DNA of 64,000 nucleotides, taken from positions 1,364,001 through 1,428,000 of the forward strand of contig NZ_CP155619.1 in the NCBI RefSeq assembly GCF_039697315.1. The letters run 5' to 3'. This DNA is from Pseudomonas abietaniphila. GTDB lineage: Bacteria; Pseudomonadota; Gammaproteobacteria; Pseudomonadales; Pseudomonadaceae. The notes beneath the pieces are model-generated. The model searched no databases. It was given only the letters and a program-made list of their open reading frames with translations, and had not been told where the DNA came from. Below are positions 17,293-25,795 of the stretch, one piece after another. Numbering within the stretch: the stretch's first letter is position 1; every line of letters starts with the position of its first letter. The position numbers were made by a program, and so were the translations under genes.

Positions 17293-18399
17293 ATGTCCAC
17301 ACTTCATTCTCCCGTTAACGTAGGCCCTTTCACGTTTGCTCACCGCGTCGTGCTGGCTCCCCTGACCCGCATGCGTGCCGAAGAAGGCGCTCGCCCGGGT
17401 CCACTGATGGCCGAGTACTACGCTCAGCGCACCTCCGAAGGCGGTTTCCTGATCGGCGAAGCCACCATCGCTGCGCCCAACGGTAATGGTTACCTCGGCG
17501 CACCGGGCCTGTTTGATGACAGCCAGATCGCGGGCTGGAAACAGGTCACCGACGCGGTACACGCTAAAGGCGGCAAGATTTTCCTGCAGCTCTACCACGC
17601 CGGTCGTCAATCCAACGTCGATGTGCAACCTGAAGGCAGCCTCCCGGTTGGCCCGTCCGAAGTGCCGCACGGCGGCGTGGCGTACACCACTGAAGGCTGG
17701 GTGCCGAACACACCCAACCGCGCACTGACCGTCGAAGAAATCGCAGACCTGGTTGAAAGCTTCCGCACCGCAGCCGAGCGTGGCGTCAAAGCCGGTTTTG
17801 ATGGCGTGGAGTTGCACGGCGCCAACGGTTATCTGGTCGACCAGTTTCTGCAGGACAACAGCAACAAGCGCACCGACAGCTACGGCGGCTCGTTTGAAAA
17901 CCGCACGCGCTTTTTGCTGGAAGTGACCCAGGCACTGATTTCAGTCTGGGGCAGTGAACGGGTTGCGGTGCGCATTGGCCCAAGCGGCACGTGGGGTGAC
18001 ATGGGCGACAGCGACCCGGAAGGCCTCTTTACTTACGTCGCGCAGCAGTTGGCACCGCTGAACCTGGCGTACCTGCACCTGATCGAGCCGCGTATTCTGG
18101 GCAACATCGAAGATGAAAATGCCGACCCGGCGCCGGTGGCGGCTCAGTTGATCCGCAAGCACTATAAAGGCGTGATCATCGCGGCGGGCGGGTTCGACGG
18201 CGAAAGCGCAGAAGCCATTCTTCAGGCGGGCGACGCCGATCTGGTTGCCTTCGGTCGCCACTTCATCGCCAACCCTGATCTGCCAGCGCGCCTGCGCCAT
18301 CACCTGCCGCTGAACGCGTACGACCGCCCGACGTTCTTCGGCGGCACGGAAGTGGGTTACACCGACTATGCGTTCTATAAAGAAGAGGCGACGGCGTAA
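17293..18399 (+). CDS. Alkene reductase, Old Yellow Enzyme family (NemA/XenB type)
   Basis: This 368-residue FMN-dependent NAD(P)H oxidoreductase reduces activated C=C bonds, nitro-esters and electrophiles. Family motifs seen are the FMN-binding VVLAPLTRMRA, the substrate-binding pair HGANGYLVDQFLQ (about residues 174-186, His and Asn), and the signature DSYGGSFENRTRF. GAGG at 17284-17287 supports ATG 17293; the frame extends upstream only through atypical sequence. A perfect 10-bp hairpin follows the gene (18421-18444). Adjacent to an Rrf2 redox regulator, it may belong to an electrophile-stress response, but this is inference. Confidence 0.93.
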   Translation: MSTLHSPVNVGPFTFAHRVVLAPLTRMRAEEGARPGPLMAEYYAQRTSEGGFLIGEATIAAPNGNGYLGAPGLFDDSQIAGWKQVTDAVHAKGGKIFLQLYHAGRQSNVDVQPEGSLPVGPSEVPHGGVAYTTEGWVPNTPNRALTVEEIADLVESFRTAAERGVKAGFDGVELHGANGYLVDQFLQDNSNKRTDSYGGSFENRTRFLLEVTQALISVWGSERVAVRIGPSGTWGDMGDSDPEGLFTYVAQQLAPLNLAYLHLIEPRILGNIEDENADPAPVAAQLIRKHYKGVIIAAGGFDGESAEAILQAGDADLVAFGRHFIANPDLPARLRHHLPLNAYDRPTFFGGTEVGYTDYAFYKEEATA

Positions 18400-18420
18400 A
18401 CCACCTTCCAATGGCGTTAA

Positions 18421-18444
18421 GGTGGTGATTGAACAATCACCACC
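18421..18444 (+). terminator. Hairpin after the alkene reductase gene
   Basis: GGTGGTGATT and AATCACCACC form a perfect 10-bp stem with loop GAAC, 22 bases after the stop. There is no T run, so it may protect the 3' end or end transcription together with the REP pair just downstream. Confidence 0.55.
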
Positions 18445-18470
18445 GCTGTACACACCGAATGCGAAACAAC

Positions 18471-18562
18471 CGGTGGGAGCGAATTCATTCGCGAGAAATC
18501 AATGTGGACGACAGCGCTTCATCGCCTGAAATAACGCCTCGCGAATGAATTCGCTCCCACCG
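18471..18562. repeat. REP doublet with perfect 25-bp inverted arms
   Basis: Arms 18471-18495 and 18538-18562 are exactly complementary (core GGGAGCGAATTCATTCGCGAG) with a 42-base spacer. The same core forms the pair at 20905-20970. This is a typical Pseudomonas BIME, placed between convergent genes. Confidence 0.85.
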
Positions 18563-18593
18563 TTTTTTCAGCGTACGACCAGGATATTTGCCA

Positions 18594-18932
18594 TCAAGCA
18601 GACACCACCGCATAAATCCCCACCACGCTCAGCACCATCACCGTTGCGCCCAACACCACCACCTCACGCAGCGGCGCCGGGATGCGCTCGTTCTTCAGAC
18701 CGCGGGCACTCTTGCGGTAGCGGGAATTAAGGGCGATCTGGATCAGCAGGCTGGCCGCCAGCGACACAATGATCGGCAGCAAGGCAACCAGACCGAAATG
18801 AGGAATCCAGCGAAGGAAGATCGTGCAGACGACGATCAGCGTCAGCAGCGTGCGCCGCCACGCCAGCAGCGTGCGTTCCGGCTGTAAACCCGGATCGTCG
18901 TGCCCCAGAGAGACCGGACCTCGGCGACTCAC
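18594..18932 (-). CDS. DUF202 (YidG-type) inner-membrane protein
   Basis: This 112-residue protein belongs to the DUF202 family: the N-terminal LQPERTLLAWRRT motif is followed by three membrane helices. GTG 18932 was chosen as start because it overlaps the stop of the upstream DUF202 gene (GTGA), and no ATG precedes the motif. The frame continues upstream only as an antisense-like overlap of the neighbour. In E. coli yidG and yidH are likewise paired. The function of the family is not established; a two-protein membrane complex is a plausible inference. Confidence 0.8.
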   Translation of the reverse strand: MSRRGPVSLGHDDPGLQPERTLLAWRRTLLTLIVVCTIFLRWIPHFGLVALLPIIVSLAASLLIQIALNSRYRKSARGLKNERIPAPLREVVVLGATVMVLSVVGIYAVVSA

Positions 18933-19333
18933 GACGCGCCATATATAAGGAAGACGATCAACCCCGCCGCCACCAACGCCCCACCCAGCGACAGAATCGG
19001 CACCAACACCGGCAACGGCAGCGGTTTGCGCTGACGCATCGCGCGCTCGACTTTCAGCCAACGGATGCAGGCGCTGGCGCTGACCAGCATCGCCAGCAAC
19101 AGCAGCGACAATGCCACCGCGCGACGCAGGCCCGGGCTGAACACGTCGCCGGTGAACGCCTCGACGGCAATCCCGCCCGCCAGGAATGCCAGCGCCGTGC
19201 GAATCCAGGCCAAGAAGGTCCGTTCGTTTGCCAGGGTAAAACGCGGGTCGGGCTCGCAACCGCCGCCCAGCAATGACGCGGAGAGGCGATCACGGTCTGG
19301 AGCGGGAATTTTGCCAGGATCCGGAGAATTCAT
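18929..19333 (-). CDS. DUF202 (YidH-type) inner-membrane protein
   Basis: This 134-residue protein carries the DUF202 motif FTLANERTFLAWIRTALAFLAGG (spanning about residues 32-54) and three predicted membrane helices. It precedes the smaller DUF202 gene with a GTGA overlap, so the two form a translationally coupled pair. The N-terminal tail of about 30 residues is polar and cytoplasmic. No enzymatic motif is visible, and the role of the family is unknown. Confidence 0.82.
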   Translation of the reverse strand: MNSPDPGKIPAPDRDRLSASLLGGGCEPDPRFTLANERTFLAWIRTALAFLAGGIAVEAFTGDVFSPGLRRAVALSLLLLAMLVSASACIRWLKVERAMRQRKPLPLPVLVPILSLGGALVAAGLIVFLIYGAS

Positions 19334-19431
19334 GTCACACCGAGGTCGGGTAGATGATCCCGATCATACCGGTCATCACCGCGAAAGGCCCGTATCGGCA
19401 GCGACATTGGTGTGTCTGTGGCCGTAACTCA

Positions 19432-19527
19432 TTTGTAGGAGCGCGCTTGCCCGCGAAAGCCGACTTCCAGGCGATACATCTCTGTCGGACGTTCTTACGT
19501 CTTCGCGGGCAAGCGCGCTCCTACAAA
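19432..19527. repeat. REP doublet with perfect 26-bp inverted arms
   Basis: Arms 19432-19457 and 19502-19527 are exactly complementary (core GTAGGAGCGCGCTTGCCCGCG) with a 44-base spacer. The second arm ends three bases before the stop of the dehydratase gene, so it is part of that gene's transcript 3' end. Confidence 0.85.
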
Positions 19528-19529
19528 GG

Positions 19530-20855
19530 TCATGCCTGGTGACGTTGCGCCAGATCCACCCATACCGGCCCGTTCGGGTACTCATAGCGCTCCAGCGTTT
19601 CGGCGGTCATTTCGATGCTGTAACCGGGACGTTGGGGCGGCATGTAGCGGCCACGGCGAATTACCACCGGGTCGAGAAAGTGTTCGTGCAGGTGATCGAC
19701 GTACTCCAGCACGCGATTGTCCAGCGAACCTGACACCGCGATGTAGTCGAACATCGAGATGTTCTGCACGTATTCGCACAACCCCACGCCGCCGCCGTGC
19801 GGGCACACCGGCACATTGAACTTGGCAGCCATGAGCAAGACGATCAGCACCTCGTTCAGGCCACCGAGACGCGCCGCATCCAGCTGGCAGAAATCCAGAG
19901 CCTCGGCCTGGAACATCTGCTTGAACATCACGCGGTTGTGGCAATGCTCACCCGTTGCGACGCCAATGGGTTTGATGCGCTGGCGAATGGTCGCATGGCC
20001 GAGAATGTCGTCCGGGTTGGTCGGCTCCTCGATCCACCACGGTTCGAACGCCGCCAACCGACGCATGTTGCTGATCGACTCTTCGACGCTCCAGACCTGG
20101 TTGGCATCCATCATCAGCGTGCGGTCCCAGCCGAGCTCATCGCGCAGAATCGCGGCGCGACGCAGGTCTTCTTCAATGTCCGAGCCAATTTTCTGTTTGA
20201 TGTGGGTCCAGCCGTCGGCGATGGCTTCGCGGGCCAGACGACGCATTTTCTCTTCGGAGTACCCCAGCCAGCCGGGCGCGGTGGTGTATCCCGGATAGCC
20301 TTCTTCAAGCAGGTGCGATTCACGTTCGGCTTTGCCGGGCACTTGCCGACGCAGCAACGCGATGGCTTCTTCCGGCGTGATCGCATCGGTGACGTAGCTG
20401 AAATCCAGGCATTTCACCAACTGCTCGGGCGTCATGTCGGTGAGCAGTTTCCAGACCGGTTTGCCTTCGACCTTCGCCCACAAATCCCAGACCGCGTTCA
20501 CCAACGCTGCCGTGGCCAGGTGGATCACGCCCTTCTCCGGCCCCAGCCAGCGCAACTGGCTGTCGCCGGCGGTGACGTCGTGCCAGAACGCGCCCATGTC
20601 AGCGGTGATCTCTTCCAGGCTCAACCCGACGATACGCGGCGCCAGCGACTGGATCGCCGCCACACAGATCTCGTTGCCCCGGCCGATGGTGAACGTCAGG
20701 CCGTGCCCTTCCAGACCGTCGCGGGAATCGGTGTGCAGAACGACGTAGGCGGCCGAATAGTCCGGCGCGCTGTTCATGGCGTCGGAGCCGTCGAGGGACA
20801 GTGAGGTGGGGAAACGGATGTCGCGGATGGAGACGGAGGTGATGATCAGCGTCAT
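19530..20855 (-). CDS. L-fuconate dehydratase-type enolase-superfamily protein
   Basis: The 441-residue product belongs to the mandelate-racemase branch of the enolase superfamily and matches L-fuconate dehydratase: DIRFPTSLSLDGSDAMN at the N-terminus, LEGHGLTFTIGRGNE, the catalytic KQKIGSD (Lys-x-Lys), the Mg ligands MMDANQVW, EEPTNPDD and GEHCHNR, and CPHGGGVGLCEYVQ. It dehydrates a sugar acid to a 2-keto-3-deoxy acid. Start ATG 20855 matches the family N-terminus; the frame's upstream extension enters the REP pair. It is divergent from a LysR regulator gene and near a galactarate-type dehydratase and transporter, so the four probably form one sugar-acid regulon. Confidence 0.88.
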   Translation of the reverse strand: MTLIITSVSIRDIRFPTSLSLDGSDAMNSAPDYSAAYVVLHTDSRDGLEGHGLTFTIGRGNEICVAAIQSLAPRIVGLSLEEITADMGAFWHDVTAGDSQLRWLGPEKGVIHLATAALVNAVWDLWAKVEGKPVWKLLTDMTPEQLVKCLDFSYVTDAITPEEAIALLRRQVPGKAERESHLLEEGYPGYTTAPGWLGYSEEKMRRLAREAIADGWTHIKQKIGSDIEEDLRRAAILRDELGWDRTLMMDANQVWSVEESISNMRRLAAFEPWWIEEPTNPDDILGHATIRQRIKPIGVATGEHCHNRVMFKQMFQAEALDFCQLDAARLGGLNEVLIVLLMAAKFNVPVCPHGGGVGLCEYVQNISMFDYIAVSGSLDNRVLEYVDHLHEHFLDPVVIRRGRYMPPQRPGYSIEMTAETLERYEYPNGPVWVDLAQRHQA

Positions 20856-20904
20856 GGATAGCTCTCTTGTTGTTCTGAAAGATCGATGCGTCCGTATCGC
20901 CGTC

Positions 20905-20970
20905 ATCGCGAATGAATTCGCTCCCACAGGAGATTCGCGTTAATCCTGTGGGAGCGAATTCATTCGCGAT
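20905..20970. repeat. REP doublet with perfect 27-bp inverted arms in a divergent promoter gap
   Basis: Arms 20905-20931 and 20944-20970 are exactly complementary with a 12-base loop, and share their core with 18471-18562. Unusually for a REP, it lies between divergent genes (dehydratase and LysR), 50 bases before the dehydratase start. Confidence 0.85.
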
Positions 20971-21057
20971 AATCGTCGGCAGGCGATGCTGTGACTGTAG
21001 ACCCATCACCGATACAGGCATAATCGCGAAATCCTAATCATCGATATCAAATCCGGT

Positions 21058-22014
21058 ATGTCAGACCTGCCTGAAAAATTTGCCACGCTGAAGATCTCCA
21101 GCCGCCAGATCGCACTGCTCAACGCGTTGGGCGAACTGGGCAACCTGCGCAAGGCGGCGTCGGCGATTCACACGACGCAACCCGCCGCGAGTCTGTTGTT
21201 GCAGCAGCTGGAAGAGCGCCTGGGCGTGCAACTGTTCGAGCGACTGCCCAGAGGCATGCAGCCGACGCTGTTCGGGGACGTGATGATCCGTTACGCCCAG
21301 GGCGCGCTGCATGAGTTCGAGTACGCCGAAGCGCAGATCGCTGAACTGGCGCGCGGCGCGGCAGGGATGGTCCGCATCGGCACGGTGATGGGCCCAGTGC
21401 CGACCTTGCTGACCCGCGGTGTGCTGGCGTTCAAGGCTCAACACCCAAAAGTGCGGGTGGCGATCGAGGTCGGCACCAGCGACACGCTGCTGCCGGCGTT
21501 GATTCGTGGGGATTTTGACCTGGTATTGGGCCGGCTGCCGGATCAGCTGGACAGTCAGGGGCTGGACATTCAGTTGTTTGAACAGGGCGAACGCATGCGC
21601 ATCATTGCTCGCCCCAGCCATCCATTCGCCAACAGGCCCGACACGGGTCTGGCAGACCTGGCGCCACTGACCTGGATCCTGCACCCGATCGACAGTCCGA
21701 TGAGGCGGCAGGTGGAAAACGCGTTGAAAGCCGCGCAGTTGATCCAGCCGCTGGACATCATCGAAACCAGCTCGATCCTCGCCACAACGGCCATGCTGGA
21801 GTCGTCCGACATGATCGCCGTGGTGCCCAACGACGTGGCCGAGCACTACGCCCGCTATGGAATGATCACCATGCTGCCGGTGGAACTGCCGCTGGCCATG
21901 GCTAATCTGGGCTTGCTGACCTCGAAGGCCAGGCCGATGTCGGCGGCGGTGAAAGAGTTGTTGGGCTATCTGAAAAAGACCGACGAACTGCAGGCGCAAG
22001 GACCTTCGCCATGA
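21058..22014 (+). CDS. LysR-family transcriptional regulator
   Basis: The 318-residue protein has an N-terminal helix-turn-helix (LRKAASAIHTTQPAASLLLQ, about residues 31-50) and a LysR substrate-binding domain with RIGTVMGPVPTLL at its start. It lies between the fuconate-type dehydratase (divergent) and the galactarate-type dehydratase (downstream), so it probably controls both in response to a sugar acid. It resembles the GbpR group of LysR regulators tied to sugar metabolism. A candidate site, GATAAC/GTTATC arms with a T-N11-A core, lies at 22041-22057. Confidence 0.88.
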   Translation: MSDLPEKFATLKISSRQIALLNALGELGNLRKAASAIHTTQPAASLLLQQLEERLGVQLFERLPRGMQPTLFGDVMIRYAQGALHEFEYAEAQIAELARGAAGMVRIGTVMGPVPTLLTRGVLAFKAQHPKVRVAIEVGTSDTLLPALIRGDFDLVLGRLPDQLDSQGLDIQLFEQGERMRIIARPSHPFANRPDTGLADLAPLTWILHPIDSPMRRQVENALKAAQLIQPLDIIETSSILATTAMLESSDMIAVVPNDVAEHYARYGMITMLPVELPLAMANLGLLTSKARPMSAAVKELLGYLKKTDELQAQGPSP

Positions 22015-22040
22015 AAAACGAACCGTTTTCATGTTTTTTT

Positions 22041-22057
22041 GATAACCACCCGTTATC
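22041..22057. promoter_or_regulatory. Inverted repeat upstream of the dehydratase/transporter genes
   Basis: GATAAC (22041-22046) and GTTATC (22052-22057) are perfectly complementary with a 5-base spacer and contain the T-N11-A pattern of LysR sites. They lie about 215 bases before the dehydratase start. The rest of 22015-22271 shows no gene. Confidence 0.4.
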
Positions 22058-22271
22058 GATCAATCGAAACCTTTCATTGGGAAATTATCAAAACGCTTCA
22101 TAGAGTGATTCACAACGGGGGCCGGGCTGTGCCTGCGCCAGTCCGCCCAATACGAACAACAAGAACTTTGGCCGCCTGTAACGGCGTCGTTCCCTGTCCG
22201 GGAGCCGTTGTGCTGCGTCGTCGCGACTTGTCACGACGCAGACGCAGGGGGTAACCGTCCTGAGAGGCCGC

Positions 22272-23825
22272 ATGGAACTCATCGCCAAAACGCCAGCGTT
22301 CGACAGTAGCGCCCTGGTCATCCGCCTCAACCCCCTCGACAACGTGCTGGTTGCCAGGCAAGCGCTGAGCGCAGGCACGCGCCTCGAAGAAGAAGGCATC
22401 ACCGTGCTGCAGGACATACCGTCCGGGCACAAGGTGGCGACGATCCGCGTCGAACAGGGCCAGGCGCTGCGCAGGTACGGGCAGATCATCGGTTTTGCGT
22501 CGCAACCGATCGAGGCCGGTCAGCACGTGCATGTGCAGAACGTCGAGATGTCGGATTTCTCTCGCGACTACGCCTTTGGCGTAGACGTCCACGAGACGCC
22601 GAAAACCGAGGCGTTCTTTCAAGGCATCGTGCGCGCCGACGGTCGGGTCGCCACGCGTAACTACATCGGCATTCTCACGTCGGTGAACTGCTCGGCCACC
22701 GTGGCCCGGGCGATTGCCGACCAGTTTCGTCGCGACATCCATCCCGAGGCCCTCGCCGACTACCCCAACATCGACGGCGTTGTCGCACTGACCCACGGTT
22801 CAGGCTGCGCCATCGACTCCAAGGGCGAAGCCATCGATCTGCTGCGCCGCACGCTCGCGGGTTATGCCGTGCACCCTAATTTCGCTGCGGTGCTGGTGGT
22901 GGGGCTGGGCTGCGAAACCAATCAGATTCAGGACCTGCTCGACAGTCAGGGGCTCAAGGCCTCGGACCAATTGCGCGCGTTCACCATCCAGGGCACGGGT
23001 GGCACGTCGAAGACCATCGCCAGCGGCATTGAGCAGGTGAAGTCGCTGCTGCCGCAGGCCAATCAGATCAAGCGTGAAACGGTCAGCGCCCGGCACCTGA
23101 TCGTCGGCCTGCAATGTGGCGGCTCGGACGGTTATTCGGGCATCACCGCCAACCCGGCACTGGGCAACGCGGTGGATCGGCTGGTCGCGGCGGGCGGCAC
23201 CGCGATTTTGTCGGAAACCCCGGAAATCTATGGCGCCGAGCACTTGCTGACACGTCGGGCAGTGAGCCGCGCGGTGGGTGAAAAGCTCGTTCAGCGGATT
23301 CATTGGTGGGAAGACTACTGCAAGCGGATGAACGCCGAACTGAACAACAACCCGTCCGCCGGCAACAAGGCAGGCGGTCTGACGACCATTTTGGAGAAGT
23401 CGCTCGGCGCCGTGGCCAAAGCCGGTTCGACCAACCTGATGGGCGTCTATGAGTACGCCGAAGCGGTGCATGCGCAAGGTCTGGTGTTCATGGACACGCC
23501 GGGATACGACCCGGTTTCGGCGACGGGTCAGGTCGCAGGCGGTGCCAACCTGATTGCCTTCACCACCGGCCGTGGCTCGGCGTATGGCTGCGCGCCGACG
23601 CCGTCGATCAAGCTGGCGACCAACAACCGCGTGTTCGAATTCCAGCAGGAAGACATGGACGTCAACTGCGGCGGCATCGCCGATGGCAGCACCACGATTG
23701 AAGAACGCGGCGCGTACATCTTCCAGATGATGCTGGACATTGCTTCCGGCACACGCAGCAAAAGCGAGCAACACGGCTACGGGCAGAACGAGTTCGTGCC
23801 GTGGCAGATCGGCGCAATCACCTGA
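22272..23825 (+). CDS. UxaA/GarD-family sugar-acid dehydratase (galactarate or altronate type)
   Basis: The 517-residue protein combines an N-terminal SAF domain (about residues 1-95; LNPLDNVLVARQAL) with the UxaA/GarD catalytic body. Family motifs include VRADGRVATRNYIGILTSVNC (about residues 121-141), LTHGSGCAID, VLVVGLGCETNQI, QCGGSDGYSGITANPALG and FTTGRGSAYG. These enzymes dehydrate galactarate, altronate or related hexarates/hexonates with an iron or other metal centre. Length agrees with GarD (about 520) and UxaA (about 495). The adjacent transporter belongs to the group that includes glucarate/galactarate permeases, which favours galactarate, but the fuconate-type enolase nearby leaves the substrate open. 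Confidence 0.85.
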   Translation: MELIAKTPAFDSSALVIRLNPLDNVLVARQALSAGTRLEEEGITVLQDIPSGHKVATIRVEQGQALRRYGQIIGFASQPIEAGQHVHVQNVEMSDFSRDYAFGVDVHETPKTEAFFQGIVRADGRVATRNYIGILTSVNCSATVARAIADQFRRDIHPEALADYPNIDGVVALTHGSGCAIDSKGEAIDLLRRTLAGYAVHPNFAAVLVVGLGCETNQIQDLLDSQGLKASDQLRAFTIQGTGGTSKTIASGIEQVKSLLPQANQIKRETVSARHLIVGLQCGGSDGYSGITANPALGNAVDRLVAAGGTAILSETPEIYGAEHLLTRRAVSRAVGEKLVQRIHWWEDYCKRMNAELNNNPSAGNKAGGLTTILEKSLGAVAKAGSTNLMGVYEYAEAVHAQGLVFMDTPGYDPVSATGQVAGGANLIAFTTGRGSAYGCAPTPSIKLATNNRVFEFQQEDMDVNCGGIADGSTTIEERGAYIFQMMLDIASGTRSKSEQHGYGQNEFVPWQIGAIT

Positions 23826-23921
23826 TTCACGTACACCCGGGCGACACAGGGTAAAAATCCGCGGCGGCCTCGTGATCCGGGTCCGCCGCCAGCAACCTTA
23901 ACAACAATAAAAAAGGTGCCT

Positions 23922-25259
23922 ATGAAAAGCCTCAAGACCTACCAGACGATCACGATCGTCTTTCTGATGCTGTTCGGGATCGTCAATTATCTCGACCGCA
24001 GCGCCCTCTCCATCGCCAACACCACCATCCAGAAAGACATGCTGATCAGCCCTTCCGAGATGGGCATTCTGTTGTCGGCGTTTTCACTGGCCTACGCGTT
24101 CGCACAGCTGCCGATGGGCATGATCATCGACAAGCTGGGCAGCAAGATTGCGCTGGGCGGCGCGCTGTTGGTGTGGTCGGTGGCGCAAACGGCATCAGGC
24201 TTCATCAACAGCTTCAGCGGCTTCTTCGCGCTGCGGGTGTTGCTGGGGATTGGCGAGGCGCCGATGTTTCCTTCGGCGGCGAAAACCCTCAATGAATGGT
24301 TCGAAGAACACGAGCGCGGTACCCCGACAGGGATCGTCTGGTCGGCGACCTGCATCGGACCGTGCCTGGCACCACCGATCCTGACGCTGTTCATGGTCAA
24401 CTTCAGCTGGCGCGGCATGTTTATCATCACCGGCGTGCTCGGCATCGTCCTGGCGCTGTGCTGGCTGATGTTCTACAAGAGTCGTGCGCAATACCTCAAG
24501 GAGCTGGAAGCACGCGGCGAACAGCCGGTCACTGCGGCACGCGAACCCGTGGTGGTCGACGCGGCGCCCCAAGGATCATTCTTCGCGGGCTGGCTCGACC
24601 TGTTCAAACATCGCAGCACCTGGGGCACCTTCCTCGGTTTCATGGGCGTGATCTACATGCTCTGGCTGCACCTGACCTGGCTGCCGGGTTACTTCCAGCG
24701 CGAGCATGGTCTTGATCCGTACTCGACGGCCTGGGTGGTGTCCTTCGCCTACGTGTTCGGCGCCATCGGCACCATCGCCGCCGGCCGGATCTGCGACCGT
24801 CTGGTGAAACGCGGCGTCGGCGTGCTCAACAGCCGCAAGTACACGGTGATTGGCGGTCTGGTGTTCGCGGCCGTGTTCACCCTGCCACTGACCTTCGTCA
24901 CGAGTCTGGGCGGCTGCATCGCCCTGCTCTGCCTGGCGCTGTTCGGTATCAATCTGTCCAGCGCCACGGCGTGGATGGTGGTCAACACGGTGGTCGACAC
25001 CAAGCGCGTGGCCTCACTGGGTTCGATCCAGAACTTCGGCGGCTACATCGCCGGCTCCGTGGCACCGATCGTGACGGGGTTCAGCGTGCAGTACTCCGGC
25101 ACCTTCGCCACCGCATTTGCCGTCAGCGCCATCGTCGCACTGCTCTCGGCCGTGGCGTACTTCGTCCTGCTCAAGGCACCGATTCCGGTGCACACCACCC
25201 ACACGGGGCAGAAGAACTGGCAGCCGAAGGTCGATGAGGTGCCAGGACGGCAGGTTTAA
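23922..25259 (+). CDS. MFS sugar-acid transporter (anion:cation symporter family)
   Basis: This 445-residue 12-helix permease has the ACS-family N-terminus (FLMLFGIVNYLDRSALSIAN) with the conserved NYLDR, the loop 2-3 motif IIDKLGSKIALGG, and GEAPMFPSAAKTLNEWF in helix 4-5. GudP, GarP and ExuT belong to this group, which imports hexarates and hexuronates with protons. ATG 23922 follows AAAAAGG; the GTG at 23916 is less likely. A GC-rich hairpin (arms 23861-23867 and 23883-23889) lies in the 96-base gap after the dehydratase gene and may damp downstream expression. Confidence 0.88.
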   Translation: MKSLKTYQTITIVFLMLFGIVNYLDRSALSIANTTIQKDMLISPSEMGILLSAFSLAYAFAQLPMGMIIDKLGSKIALGGALLVWSVAQTASGFINSFSGFFALRVLLGIGEAPMFPSAAKTLNEWFEEHERGTPTGIVWSATCIGPCLAPPILTLFMVNFSWRGMFIITGVLGIVLALCWLMFYKSRAQYLKELEARGEQPVTAAREPVVVDAAPQGSFFAGWLDLFKHRSTWGTFLGFMGVIYMLWLHLTWLPGYFQREHGLDPYSTAWVVSFAYVFGAIGTIAAGRICDRLVKRGVGVLNSRKYTVIGGLVFAAVFTLPLTFVTSLGGCIALLCLALFGINLSSATAWMVVNTVVDTKRVASLGSIQNFGGYIAGSVAPIVTGFSVQYSGTFATAFAVSAIVALLSAVAYFVLLKAPIPVHTTHTGQKNWQPKVDEVPGRQV

Positions 25260-25289
25260 GGCGCGACTCGTTCTTGAACGTTGAATGAG

Positions 25290-25606
25290 CTGGACGGCCC
25301 CAAAAAATTGGATGGGTGTCCAACTTCTTGAGGCAGTTCAACGTGTGGGAGCAATCGGAGGTTACGACGGTCGCGAATGCGGTGTGTCAGTCGACATTGA
25401 GGCAACTGACCCACCGCGCGGGCAAGCCGCTCATCACGTGCTGTGCCATTCGATTTCCACGCAGAGCGTGGGCGGATGCATTCCCACGCGGAGCGTGCGG
25501 AACGATCATTGGCTTGAGTTCCGTGTCTGCCACAGGTCTGCGGATCAACAAAAAACCTGGGCTCCCAGAAAACTGGATGGGTGTCCCACTTCTTGGGGCA
25601 GTCCAG
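25290..25606. repeat. Composite repeat module, forward copy
   Basis: Two copies of a palindromic element of about 52 bases (25290-25341 and 25556-25606) share the core TTGGATGGGTGTCC and have ends related to CTGGACTGCCCC/GGGGCAGTCCAG. Between them lie GGAGCAATCGGAGGTTACGA, a GAATGCGGTGTGTCAG block, and a CCACGC-GGAGCGTG REP (25455-25510). The same ordered module occurs in reverse at 28870-29610. The 536-base gap 25260-25795 otherwise holds no convincing gene. Confidence 0.75.
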
Positions 25607-25795
25607 CGGGTCTTCACACCTCCGCCACAGTGTCTTCTGCCGAAGTCTCACCTTCGGCACACTTTTTCCTTCAAAATCCCCGACTTGTCCTACTCTCTGT
25701 GTCAGACGGTCGCTGTTGCGATACCGTGTGCCACGAATGAGGGAGCGTTCGTCACACGGTGGGTCTGAAATCGTGGGCGTCAGTGGGGGCGGGGA

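Noticed and set aside
25285..25768. Two overlapping open frames of about 150 codons in the repeat region
   Set aside because: They follow the repeat modules exactly and contain translated REP and palindrome sequence; the same peptides appear from the other repeat copies.
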